Source of the DNA: Erwinia sp. SLM-02
GTDB taxonomy: Bacteria; Pseudomonadota; Gammaproteobacteria; Enterobacterales; Enterobacteriaceae
DNA length: 64,000 bases
Reading direction: 5' to 3'
NCBI RefSeq assembly: GCF_037450285.1
Contig: NZ_JAQISN010000001.1
Span: 558,001-622,000, forward strand
Below the pieces are notes generated by a model. That model was given only the letters and a program-made list of their open reading frames with translations. It did no database searches and was not told the origin of the DNA. This document shows, piece by piece, positions 43,190 to 51,216 of this stretch (the first letter of the stretch is position 1; each line of letters begins with the position of its first letter). The translations under genes and the position numbers were made by a program.

Positions 43190-43321
43190 CCTGTTCTCCT
43201 GTTGTGGCACCAGCTTCAGCGGCAACAGAGAAGTATAGACGCCAGCCTCGGGGGCAGCGGGTCATTAGCGGGTTTTTAGGAATCAGACGAAAGCGGGGCG
43301 GCGGACGCCGCCCCGGCAGGA

Positions 43322-44044
43322 TCACGAGACGTGCTGCAGGAACTCGCGCAGGCGGGCACTCGGCGGGTTGCTGATCAACTCGTCCGGGTTGCCGTCTTCG
43401 GCGATGCGGCCCTTATCGATAAAGATCAGGCGTGAAGCCACCTTCTGGGCGAAACCGACTTCGTGGGTGACGATAACCATGGTCATGCCTTCTTCCGCCA
43501 GATCCTGCATCACTTTCAGCACTTCGTGACGCAGTTCCGGGTCAAGGGCGGAGGTGGGCTCATCAAACAGCATCATCTTCGGCTTCACCGCCAGCGCACG
43601 GGCGATGGCCACGCGCTGCTGCTGTCCACCGGACAGCTCGGAAGGGAAGTGGTTCGCGCGCTCGGCGAGGCCCACTTTGCTCAGCAGCTCTTTTGCCAGG
43701 CGGTGAGCATCGGCTTTCTTCGCACCGCGTACGCGGATCGGACCAAAGGCCACGTTGTCCAGCGCGCTCATCTGCGGGAACAGATGGAACTGCTGGAATA
43801 CCATGCCGGCTTCCTGGCGGATCAGGCGGTCGTCGACTTTCGGGTCGTTAACCTTCAGGCCGTCAACGATCAGCTCGCCGCTGGTGATCTCTTCCAGCTT
43901 GTTGATGCAGCGCAGCAGGGTGGACTTACCGGAACCGGATGGGCCGATAATCACCACCACTTCGCCTTTTTCGATCTTCAGGTCGATATCGTGCAGTACC
44001 TGAGTCGCACCGAAGTGCTTGGAAACGTTCTTAAATTCAATCAC
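43322..44044 (-). CDS. glnQ: Glutamine ABC transporter ATP-binding protein
   Basis: GlnQ powers high-affinity glutamine import with GlnP and GlnH. The 240-residue ATPase has Walker A at residues 34-42 (GPSGSGKST), the signature LSGGQQQR, Walker B MMLFDEPTSALDPE and the switch histidine in VIVTHEVGFAQKV. Its start overlaps the glnP stop by 4 bp. The length equals E. coli GlnQ. It is the last gene of the nitrogen-controlled glnHPQ operon. Confidence 0.98.
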   Translation of the reverse strand: MIEFKNVSKHFGATQVLHDIDLKIEKGEVVVIIGPSGSGKSTLLRCINKLEEITSGELIVDGLKVNDPKVDDRLIRQEAGMVFQQFHLFPQMSALDNVAFGPIRVRGAKKADAHRLAKELLSKVGLAERANHFPSELSGGQQQRVAIARALAVKPKMMLFDEPTSALDPELRHEVLKVMQDLAEEGMTMVIVTHEVGFAQKVASRLIFIDKGRIAEDGNPDELISNPPSARLREFLQHVS

Positions 44045-44700
44045 AGGATTTTCATCCTTTTCTCAATGCGACGCAGAACAAAGCTCAGCACCAGCGTAAT
44101 AATCAGATAGATAACGGCAACGGCGCTCCAGATTTCCAGCGCGCGGAAGTTACCGGCAATAATTTCCTGCCCCTGGCGGGTCAGTTCGGCCACGCCGATG
44201 ACGATAAACAGGGAGGTGTCCTTGATGCTGACAATCCACTGGTTACCCAGCGGCGGCAGCATACGGCGCAGCGCCAGCGGCATAATCACGTAGCGCAGCG
44301 TCTCGCGGCTGGACAAGCCCAGCGCCAGACCGGCTTCACGGAAGCCGCGGTTAATCGACAGCACCGCACCACGGGTGATTTCGGCGATATAGGCACCGGA
44401 GTTGATGATGATAGTGACCACGGCCGCGCTGAACGGGTCGATCCGCAGATCGTTAAACGCCATGGGCAGAGCAAAGTAGATGAACATCACCTGCACCACG
44501 ATTGGGGTGCCGCGAATCAGTTCGATGAAAACCAGCGCGATGTTGCGTGACAGCCAGCCGCCGTAGGCGCGGGCAAAACCGGCAACGAGGCCGATTATCA
44601 CACCGCCAACCAGGCCCAGGACCGAAATCCACAGGGTCAGCTTGGCACCTTCAAGCAGGATTGGAATAGCAGGCCAGATGGCGCTCCAGTCAAACTGCAT
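44041..44700 (-). CDS. glnP: Glutamine ABC transporter permease
   Basis: GlnP is the inner-membrane pore subunit, acting as a homodimer. The 219 residues have about five membrane helices and the EAA loop that contacts GlnQ (EAGLALGLSSRETLRYVIMP, then LALRRMLPPL). Its stop overlaps glnQ. A strong hairpin with an A/T flank separates it from glnH, which fits lower expression of the membrane subunits than of the binding protein. Confidence 0.98.
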   Translation of the reverse strand: MQFDWSAIWPAIPILLEGAKLTLWISVLGLVGGVIIGLVAGFARAYGGWLSRNIALVFIELIRGTPIVVQVMFIYFALPMAFNDLRIDPFSAAVVTIIINSGAYIAEITRGAVLSINRGFREAGLALGLSSRETLRYVIMPLALRRMLPPLGNQWIVSIKDTSLFIVIGVAELTRQGQEIIAGNFRALEIWSAVAVIYLIITLVLSFVLRRIEKRMKIL

Positions 44701-44739
44701 GTTTATTCTCCGGATCTAAAACCATTTTTGTTGATGTGG

Positions 44740-44768
44740 AAAAATGCGGGAACAATCGTTCCCGCATT
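44740..44768 (-). terminator. glnH: Attenuating hairpin between glnH and glnP
   Basis: AATGCGGGAAC (44743-44753) pairs with GTTCCCGCATT (44758-44768) across a 4-nt loop. On the minus strand the 3' arm runs into TTTTT. It lies inside the operon, so partial termination after glnH is likely. Confidence 0.75.
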
Positions 44769-44790
44769 AAGTACAGCCGTTCGACTCTTA

Positions 44791-45537
44791 TTATTTAGGT
44801 TCGCTGCCGAACCATTTTTTGTACAGCGTGTTGTAAGTTCCGTTCTCTTTCAGCGTTTTCAGCGCGCCGTTCACTTTTTCACGCAGGTCGTCGCTGCCTT
44901 TCGGGAAGGCAATGCCGTACTGCTGAGCTTCAACCGGCTCGCCTACCGCTTTAAACTGGCCTTTGCCAGCGGTATGGATGAAGTACAGGATGTTTGGCGT
45001 GTCGTGCAGCACGGCGTCAGCACGGTTGGTGCCAAGCTCCATGTAGGCGTTATCGATGTTCGGGAACTGGCGCAGATCTTTGGTTTTGATGTGCTCTTTC
45101 GCGTAGTCCACGGAACCGGTGCCGCTCTTCACTGCCACCACTTTGCCGTTCAGGTCTTCAATACCCTTCACGCTGTCGTTGTTGGCTTTCACCATCACCT
45201 GCAGGCCGCTTTTGTAGTAGCCGTCAGAGAATTCAATCGCTTTCTTACGCTCGTCGGTAATCGTGATACCGGCCAGTGCCAGATCGATATTACGCGTCTG
45301 CAGCGCAGGGATGATACCGGCGAAATCCATCGGTTTCAGGGTGTATTCAAGATTCAGTTGTTTTGCAATTGCATCCCACAGGTCGATGTCGAAGCCGACA
45401 TATTTATCACCCTGTTTGAATTCGAAAGGAACAAAAGCGGTATCTGTTGCGACGATCAGTTTCTTATCTGCAGCTGTGGAAGACACGGCGAACGCCATGG
45501 TCAGCGCAGCCAGAGTGACCTTAAAAATTGACTTCAT
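44791..45537 (-). CDS. glnH: Periplasmic glutamine-binding protein
   Basis: GlnH captures glutamine in the periplasm and delivers it to GlnPQ. The 248-residue precursor has a signal peptide ending STAA before DKKLIVATDTAFVPFEF. Family blocks are GFDIDLWDAIAKQL, IIPALQTRNIDLALAGITIT, VKSGTGSVDYAKEHI and FPNIDNAYMELGTNRADAV. ATG codons at 45540 and 45537 are adjacent; the second matches E. coli. It is first in the operon. A sigma-54 promoter and NtrC-like sites lie upstream. Confidence 0.98.
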   Translation of the reverse strand: MKSIFKVTLAALTMAFAVSSTAADKKLIVATDTAFVPFEFKQGDKYVGFDIDLWDAIAKQLNLEYTLKPMDFAGIIPALQTRNIDLALAGITITDERKKAIEFSDGYYKSGLQVMVKANNDSVKGIEDLNGKVVAVKSGTGSVDYAKEHIKTKDLRQFPNIDNAYMELGTNRADAVLHDTPNILYFIHTAGKGQFKAVGEPVEAQQYGIAFPKGSDDLREKVNGALKTLKENGTYNTLYKKWFGSEPK

Positions 45538-45595
45538 CATTTTATCCTTATCGCTTCCCGGAACGTCTTTCCCGGTTAAATGCCAGCAGCCCTAT

Positions 45596-45610
45596 GAAAG
45601 AATCATGCCA
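45596..45610 (-). promoter_or_regulatory. glnH: Sigma-54 (-24/-12) promoter of glnHPQ
   Basis: On the minus strand TGGCATGATTCTTTC fits TGGCAC-N5-TTGC with the GG and the final C at the -24/-12 spacing. A T-rich -12 element is also what I recall for E. coli glnHp2. Confidence 0.75.
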
Positions 45611-45681
45611 GGTTTGCAATGGTATGGAAAACAGCGGGTTAAATGCGAGTTTTCCGAAAGGTGCTGACACGATACAGTGTG

Positions 45682-45712
45682 TTGCACTATTCTGGGGCGT
45701 CATTTTGGTGCA
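45682..45712. promoter_or_regulatory. glnH: NtrC-type activator sites upstream of glnH
   Basis: GCGTCATTTTGGTGCA (45697-45712) matches the reverse of TGCACCAAAATGGTGCA closely. TTGCACTATTCTGGGGC (45682-45698) is a weaker adjoining copy, and GGTGCA recurs at 45726-45731. They lie about 75-120 bp upstream of the -24 element, as for an enhancer. Confidence 0.65.
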
Positions 45713-45871
45713 TCTCGTCCAGTGTGGTGCAATGGGTCGCCCGACTAGCATTAGCAGTTGTAGCAAATTGCCGGATAAAAACAACAGATAGTGTCGTAGG
45801 GGATTAATTTATTGCCAGTGGGCTCTGATTTTTTGGGGGAATAGCGTGGGGTGTGCGCTGAAGTGCAGGAT

Positions 45872-45903
45872 AAAAAAAGAGCAGATGGCGGGGCCATCTG
45901 CTC
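45872..45903 (-). terminator. dps: Intrinsic terminator of dps
   Basis: GAGCAGATGGC (45879-45889) pairs with GCCATCTGCTC (45893-45903); on the minus strand seven T residues follow (45878-45872). Confidence 0.9.
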
Positions 45904-45938
45904 AGTTGTGGTGAATGCGTCAGATTAACGCAGCGGGT

Positions 45939-46442
45939 TTATTCGATGTTGGACTCGATAAACCACAGGAATTTATCCAGATCGCGGGAAGCCGCGGTGA
46001 AGATGTCGGCGCTGTCTTCATCAGACACTTCGCTGATAGCTTTGCGGACATCGTTGGCCACCACCGCGTAGCGGTCGGCCAGCGCTTTCAGGTGTTCCTG
46101 TACGCTGTGAATGTTCAGCGGATAGCTTTTCAGCGGCGTTCTGTCGTTAACAATCTGCGTGGTGCCGAGTGCAACGCCGCCCAGCTGAACCACACGCTCA
46201 GCAATCGTATCCTGGTGGTCGGTAATCGCGGTGCGGAATCCATCCAGCATTTCATGTACGGCAATGAAGTTAGCGCCGCGCATGTTCCAGTGTGCCTGCT
46301 TGGTGATCAGGGACAGGTCGATGAATTCGGTAACCAGACGATTAAGCACCTCAATGGTGGCTTTTTTATCGTCTTCAGCCACATCGTTACGGGTGTAAAT
46401 CAGATCAGAAGATTTTGCTTTAACCAGTTTAGCGGTACTCAT
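45939..46442 (-). CDS. dps: DNA-binding ferritin-like protein Dps
   Basis: Dps forms a dodecamer that binds DNA and oxidises iron with hydrogen peroxide, protecting stationary-phase and oxidatively stressed cells. The 167-residue protein, counted from the second of two adjacent ATGs, has ferroxidase residues His51, His63 and Asp67 in QAHWNMRGANFIAVHEMLDG, in E. coli numbering. A lysine-bearing N-terminal tail (STAKLVKAKSSD) fits DNA binding. It keeps its E. coli place between glnH and rhtA and has its own terminator. Confidence 0.98.
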   Translation of the reverse strand: MSTAKLVKAKSSDLIYTRNDVAEDDKKATIEVLNRLVTEFIDLSLITKQAHWNMRGANFIAVHEMLDGFRTAITDHQDTIAERVVQLGGVALGTTQIVNDRTPLKSYPLNIHSVQEHLKALADRYAVVANDVRKAISEVSDEDSADIFTAASRDLDKFLWFIESNIE

Positions 46443-46445
46443 CAT

Positions 46446-46796
46446 TAATATCCTCTTGATGGTCAGGTTGTCCTGTTAAATTACGGAAATAAGTATAGCA
46501 CCGTTTTTTAAACCTGCAGTAACGGTGGTGCCTATTGCTTTAATAGCGTGCGATGAGTTGATTTAGCAGGTGTTTATTTGTTTTTTTTCGATTTCGGAAA
46601 TATTAACAAGAATGATTTTTATTTTCGATAATTAGCCATGGCGTTGAATTATATCAATGTTTTAATTTCAGGGTGAAAATCGACTTACTCTGTAAGTAAT
46701 AATTAACGATTGTTGCCATGTTAATTTATTGTTACTGCATAAAATAATAAACCGAGGACTTTCCCGCTCCGTTCAGGCGAAGCGGGAAGGCGTGCG
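46446..46796 (-). promoter_or_regulatory. dps: dps promoter region
   Basis: This gap holds no gene. On the minus strand the -10 CTATACT (46498-46492), preceded by TG, fits the stationary-phase/OxyR-controlled dps promoter of E. coli. No -35 consensus is obvious. Near the rhtA end, TTCCCGCT (46761-46768) pairs with AGCGGGAA (46781-46788), a possible rhtA terminator. The rest is AT-rich. Confidence 0.6.
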
Positions 46797-47693
46797 TTAT
46801 TCCCGACTCTCGTTGACCGGCACGATTTTCGTCTTTGCCGGACGTAACGTCATGGTGGAACCGGCAGACGCCACGATGATTGCCAGCAGCGCCAGCCACT
46901 GTACCAGGCTCAGCACCTCGCCGAGGAAAAGCATGCCGGAGATTGCTGCCATCGCCGGTTCCAGGCTCATCAGGGTGCCGAAGGTCCGCGCGGGCATCCG
47001 GGTCAGCGCGACCATTTCAAGAGAATAGGGCAGTGCGCTGGAAAGAACGGCAATCGCCAGGCCAATCGGGATCAGCGACAGCGCCCAGCCGCCGCTGTTA
47101 GCAAACGTCACGCCCAGTGGAACAAACACCAGTGCGCCAATCAGCGAGCCCATTGCCGCGGTGGCCGGCCCGTGCTGGCTGCCGGCACGCTTGCCGGTGA
47201 TGATATACACCGCCCACAGCGCGCCTGCGCCCAGGGCAAGCAGCGCGCCAACGGGATCGACGCTGCTGATGTTCTCGCCAAGCGGCAGCAGAAACAGCAG
47301 CCCCAGCAGTGCCAGCACCACCCAGAGGAAATCCAGCGGACGGCGCGAACTGGCCAGCGCCAGCGCCAGCGGTCCGGTAAACTCCAGCGCGACCGCTATG
47401 CCGAGTGGCACCGTGCGGATCGATAAGTAAAACAGATAGTTCATCCCGCCCAGCGACAGGCCGTAAATAATCAGCGGCAGGATTTGGCTGCGATGAAAGC
47501 GCAGACGCCAGGGTTTAAACACGATGCAGAGGATCAGCGTGCCCAGCCCGAGGCGCAGGGCGGTAATGCCCGGCGCGCCCACCAGTGGGAAAAGCGATTT
47601 AGCCAGCGCTGCGCCACCCTGTATTGACGTCATGGCAATCAGCAAGAGCAGCACGGGAAGCCAGACGGCATTTTTTAACTGTTGAGCGGACAT
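46797..47693 (-). CDS. rhtA: Threonine/homoserine exporter RhtA (EamA family)
   Basis: RhtA is an inner-membrane exporter of threonine, homoserine and related amino acids. The 298-residue protein has ten predicted helices in two EamA repeats, with GGAALAKSLFPLVGAPGIT near the start and LEPAMAAISGMLFLGE late in the second repeat. It matches E. coli RhtA (295 aa) in size and place, between dps and ompX, from which it diverges. Regulation is not visible from the sequence. Confidence 0.96.
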   Translation of the reverse strand: MSAQQLKNAVWLPVLLLLIAMTSIQGGAALAKSLFPLVGAPGITALRLGLGTLILCIVFKPWRLRFHRSQILPLIIYGLSLGGMNYLFYLSIRTVPLGIAVALEFTGPLALALASSRRPLDFLWVVLALLGLLFLLPLGENISSVDPVGALLALGAGALWAVYIITGKRAGSQHGPATAAMGSLIGALVFVPLGVTFANSGGWALSLIPIGLAIAVLSSALPYSLEMVALTRMPARTFGTLMSLEPAMAAISGMLFLGEVLSLVQWLALLAIIVASAGSTMTLRPAKTKIVPVNESRE

Positions 47694-48057
47694 CCTTTAT
47701 CTCAATCCTTATGTTCCGTTGTTAACGTAAGTCGCTATTCAGTCTACTTGAACGGAGACGGAAATCTCAGCGTGTCGCGCTAAAAAATAAACGGAAGCTA
47801 AAGAAAACAAAAGAGTTAGGTAAAGAACTGTCAGGTTTCAATTAGGATTACTCTCAATGAACCTTTTTTTACATGGCCTAAAATAGCGAGTGATGTCGCA
47901 TAAATATAAGAAAAATGAATAACATATAAACTTCCATTAACTTTCTGTTACACCAAATATTTCGTTAGACAATGAAAATAGGGCGGAGTTTCCCACTATA
48001 TTTTGTTATATTTTTAGCGTTGTCAGGATAGAAGTACTTTTTACATTTGAGGTGGTT
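47694..48057 (+). promoter_or_regulatory. ompX: rhtA-ompX divergent intergenic region
   Basis: These 364 bp are AT-rich and hold no gene. The ompX leader ends TTTGAGGTGGTT before the ATG, as I recall it in E. coli, where the sRNA CyaR pairs with this GAGGTGG ribosome-binding region. Promoter boxes cannot be fixed by eye. Confidence 0.5.
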
Positions 48058-48567
48058 ATGAAAAAAATTGCATGTCTTTCAGCACTGGCTTGCGTTCTGG
48101 CAGTTTCTGCTGGTTCAGCAATGGCACAAAGCACCGTTACCGCTGGTTATGCGCAGAGCGACTACCAGGGAATTGCTAACAAAGCTAACGGCTTCAACCT
48201 GAAATATCGTTACGAAAACGGTAGCGATCCACTGGGCTGGATTGGTTCTTTCACCTACACCGAGAAAGATCGTACTGACGCAGGCGATTACATCAAGGGC
48301 CAGTACTACGGCTTCACCGGTGGTCCTGCTTACCGTCTGAACGACTGGGCGAGCATCTACGGCGTTGTGGGTATCGGCTACGGTAAATACCAGTACAACG
48401 AACCAAATCGTGAAAAATATGACTCCAGCGACGTAGGCTTCTCCTACGGTGCAGGTCTGCAGTTCAACCCAATCCAGAACGTTGCTCTGGACGTGGGCTA
48501 CGAGCAGAGCCGTATCCGCAGCGTTGACGTGGGTACCTGGACTGCTGGCGTAGGCTACAGCTTCTAA
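48058..48567 (+). CDS. ompX: Outer-membrane protein OmpX
   Basis: OmpX is a small eight-stranded beta-barrel of the outer membrane, linked to adhesion and envelope stress. The 169-residue precursor has a 23-residue signal peptide ending AMA before QSTVTAGYAQSD. Aromatic girdle residues alternate in the strands, and the protein ends GTWTAGVGYSF with the terminal Phe required for barrel assembly. ATG at 48058 is used rather than the in-frame GTG at 48052. Codon use is strongly biased, as in highly expressed genes. It has its own terminator. Confidence 0.98.
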   Translation: MKKIACLSALACVLAVSAGSAMAQSTVTAGYAQSDYQGIANKANGFNLKYRYENGSDPLGWIGSFTYTEKDRTDAGDYIKGQYYGFTGGPAYRLNDWASIYGVVGIGYGKYQYNEPNREKYDSSDVGFSYGAGLQFNPIQNVALDVGYEQSRIRSVDVGTWTAGVGYSF

Positions 48568-48607
48568 GTTGCCTGTGCCCGGTTCGCATCTGCGAATCTG
48601 CGCTGAT

Positions 48608-48636
48608 AAATCCGCCCTTCGGGGCGGATTTTTTTT
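48608..48636 (+). terminator. ompX: Intrinsic terminator of ompX
   Basis: AAATCCGCCC pairs with GGGCGGATTT around a TTCG tetraloop, followed by five more T residues. It may also serve opgE on the other strand. Confidence 0.92.
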
Positions 48637-48641
48637 GGCCG

Positions 48642-50222
48642 TTACTTAGCGAAAGGATCCTGCCCGAGCTGGCTGAACGGCAGACGCTTCAGGGCAAAGT
48701 TGGTGACCTGAATCGCCGGGCCCTTATCGTTTGAGACAAAACGGTAGGTGGGATTAATCTCTCTGGCGCGGATGCCGGTCCACTGCGAAAACAGCAGTAA
48801 AAAGTCATTGGCGGAACGCGGCTGGGTCATCATCTGATGGCGACTGTCGTTGCTGGAGCTGATAAACATCGGCACCTCGAAGTTCTGACGATACTTGTCG
48901 TCGTGAGTCAGATACTCGTTGCGCGTGCCTTTTTCCTTAAAAGCCAGCCCGTGGTCGGAGAAATACATCAAAGAATAACTCAGCCCGCTACCGTGCAGCT
49001 GCTGCCACAGCTGGTTGAGGAAGCCGTCGGTTTGCGTAATGCTGTAAAGATAGCAGGAGGTTTCGCTGGAGTGAAGGTGCTCAACGAAGCGCCCGCGGGT
49101 GCGATCGCAGGCTTTTGGATGCGACCCCACCAGGTGATACACCAGCAGGCGCGGTTTTTCCACCGGCCTGGCCAGCGCCGCTGCGGTAAAGCCCAGCAGA
49201 TCTTCATCCCGCGTGTTTTTATCCGCTTCAAAATCGCCCTGCTTGAGGAAATGCACCGTCTTCGCGCGGCGGGCGATGCTGGCAATCGGCGTATCAAACT
49301 GCCCAATCTGCCCCTGATTCGACAGCCACCAGGTATCAAAGCCCGCGCGGTTCGCAAGGCTGATAATATTGTTCTGGTACTGCGGCTGGCCGTTAATGAC
49401 CTGGTTCAGCGTCAGGCCCAGTGATTTCTGGGTGGAGGAGGCTGCCGAGGTGTACTGGCTGAAAAACTGGCCGCTGAGCTGGCTGGCAAACGGGGTATTA
49501 TCCCAGCGCCCCCCAAAAGCGCCCATCGCGTCACGGCGTGCGCTTTCACCGATCACAATGACGTAAACCTGCCGATCGGGTTTGACGCTGAGCAGGTGCC
49601 AGTCATCCTGCAGCGTGGCAAGCTGGTTCATGCGGTCGATCTCTTTATCCACCGACACTTTACTTTCAACCGTATCCTTCACGAAGCGCACCAGCGGATA
49701 ACCGGCATCTTTCAGATTGAACACGCCGCCGGTGAGCTGATTCAGCACCGGCTGGGTGAGCCAGGCCACCACGACGAAAGCCAGACAGGCGCTTTCACGA
49801 TGCCCCCACTTTGTTTTTGGCTCGGGTTTGCGCCTCAGCGACAGTAAACCGGCGGCGATAATCGCCAGGCCAATGGCATAGTCGTGCAGCGGAAAAATCA
49901 TCAGCACCTCGCTGGCTTCTTCCGCATTGGTGGCGTGCAAAGCAAGCAGGGTGTTGAAATTGGGCGGGCCATAAACCTGACCAAAGGGATAATAGAAACC
50001 GGCAATCAGCGTGGTCAGTACCAGCAGGGCTTTTTGCCCCTTCGGCAGCACGCGGGCGAGCAGCATCAATAGCGCCGTAAAGGCCAGAAGATAAAGCCAT
50101 TCCAGAACGTAGCCAAATGCCTGGTTAATCATAAAAGAAAGCAGCAAATACAGCCCGGTATACGGGCTCAGCCAGCCACGGTAACGGCTTACCGAAGCGG
50201 TTTTCAGTAGGGTCAGGTTCAT
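48642..50222 (-). CDS. opgE: Phosphoethanolamine transferase OpgE (YbiP)
   Basis: OpgE adds phosphoethanolamine to osmoregulated periplasmic glucans in E. coli. The 526-residue protein has about five N-terminal membrane helices (residues ~15-165) and a periplasmic alkaline-phosphatase-like domain. VIVIGESARRDAMGAFGG carries the first metal ligand, SSTQKSLGLTLN is the expected nucleophile region, and MYFSDHGLAFKE holds metal-binding Asp-His. The start is the ATG at 50222; a TTG lies two codons earlier. It keeps the E. coli position between ompX and mntS. Confidence 0.94.
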   Translation of the reverse strand: MNLTLLKTASVSRYRGWLSPYTGLYLLLSFMINQAFGYVLEWLYLLAFTALLMLLARVLPKGQKALLVLTTLIAGFYYPFGQVYGPPNFNTLLALHATNAEEASEVLMIFPLHDYAIGLAIIAAGLLSLRRKPEPKTKWGHRESACLAFVVVAWLTQPVLNQLTGGVFNLKDAGYPLVRFVKDTVESKVSVDKEIDRMNQLATLQDDWHLLSVKPDRQVYVIVIGESARRDAMGAFGGRWDNTPFASQLSGQFFSQYTSAASSTQKSLGLTLNQVINGQPQYQNNIISLANRAGFDTWWLSNQGQIGQFDTPIASIARRAKTVHFLKQGDFEADKNTRDEDLLGFTAAALARPVEKPRLLVYHLVGSHPKACDRTRGRFVEHLHSSETSCYLYSITQTDGFLNQLWQQLHGSGLSYSLMYFSDHGLAFKEKGTRNEYLTHDDKYRQNFEVPMFISSSNDSRHQMMTQPRSANDFLLLFSQWTGIRAREINPTYRFVSNDKGPAIQVTNFALKRLPFSQLGQDPFAK

Positions 50223-50451
50223 ACTCAATTCTTTTAGAAAATGCTATAGCTCACCGCTTCAGCTTGACTGAAGTGGCAGACCGCCTGATACAGCTCGTCA
50301 GAAATGGGGGGGCTGGGGAAGGGAGGGACCCGATCGGCCTGCATTCTTTACGAAAGGCTGGGAAGATAGTCGTTGTTTTGGCGGAAGGCAACCAGCAATA
50401 TGAATAAGTTATGTGAAGCAGTATACAAAATGAATACGGACGGGGCAGGGT

Positions 50452-50559
50452 TTAAGAGGCCGGGGTTGCCGGCCTGTTATTCAGCAGCATTTCAAGCAGC
50501 ATCAGCCGCAGGGTAAACGGAGAACGACAGAGCAGTTTCAACAGTAATGGTACTCTCAT
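50452..50559 (-). CDS. mntS: Small manganese-related protein MntS
   Basis: MntS is a small protein repressed by MntR with manganese; in E. coli it raises free intracellular Mn, apparently by inhibiting export. The 35-residue product starts MRVPLLLKLLCRSPFTLRLM and ends NNRPATPAS. E. coli MntS (42 aa) has HSPFKVRLMLLSML and NNKP at matching places, so the core is conserved although the first seven residues are missing. GGAGG precedes the ATG. It is divergent from mntR, with a shared MntR-type palindrome between, as in E. coli. Confidence 0.88.
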   Translation of the reverse strand: MRVPLLLKLLCRSPFTLRLMLLEMLLNNRPATPAS

Positions 50560-50602
50560 GTTAAGCCCCTCCAACAGTCAGGGTATGAACGAATTATCAA
50601 CA

Positions 50603-50622
50603 GATATAGCACAGGCTATATC
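50603..50622. promoter_or_regulatory. mntS: MntR box
   Basis: GATATAGC and GCTATATC are perfect 8-bp inverted arms separated by ACAG. This closely resembles the MntR operator I recall before E. coli mntH (ATAGCAAAGGCTAT core). It lies 44 bp upstream of mntS and 118 bp upstream of mntR. Confidence 0.87.
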
Positions 50623-50739
50623 CCATAGCCAGAGCTAATACGCTAAATTTTGTGCTTCTTTGAGCTTCGTTTACAATGTCAGTCGAACAGACCGCTGCAC
50701 GCTGTTAAAAAGCAGGGGTTGATAATAAGAGGAAGCTGA

Positions 50740-51192
50740 ATGAGTCGTCGCGCAAAAGTAGCAGTGCCCGCGCCACTGAAAGATATTGAAGAGCATGTCG
50801 AAGGCTTCCGCCAGGTACGTGAAGCCCATCGCCGTGAATTAATCGATGACTATGTTGAGCTGATTTCCGATCTGATCCGCGAGTTCGGTGAGGCGCGGCA
50901 GGTTGATATGGCTGCCCGTCTTGGGGTTTCACAGCCAACGGTGGCAAAAATGTTAAAGCGCCTGGCAACCGCAGGTCTGGTGGAGCAGGTGCCCTATCGT
51001 GGCGTCTTCCTGACCCCGGAAGGCGAAACGCTGGCGGAACAGAGCCGTGAACGTCACCACATCGTTGAGACATTCCTGCTGGCGTTAGGTATCAGCCCGG
51101 ATACCGCCCGCCGCGATGCCGAAGGCATTGAGCATCACGTCAGCGATGAGACGTTGGCTATTTTCCAGAAGTTCAGTGAAAGCCGTCAGTAA
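50740..51192 (+). CDS. mntR: Manganese-responsive regulator MntR
   Basis: MntR is a DtxR-family, Mn-activated repressor (of mntH and mntS in E. coli). The 150-residue protein has a winged helix (VDMAARLGVSQPTVAKMLKRL, about residues 65-85) and a dimerisation/metal domain with the ligands in RERHHIVETFLLALG and the late EGIEHHVSDE. GAGGAAG precedes the ATG. ybiR follows after 24 bp and is probably co-transcribed, as in E. coli. Confidence 0.97.
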   Translation: MSRRAKVAVPAPLKDIEEHVEGFRQVREAHRRELIDDYVELISDLIREFGEARQVDMAARLGVSQPTVAKMLKRLATAGLVEQVPYRGVFLTPEGETLAEQSRERHHIVETFLLALGISPDTARRDAEGIEHHVSDETLAIFQKFSESRQ

Positions 51193-51216
51193 TCTACTCC
51201 AACTCTGCGAGCCAGC

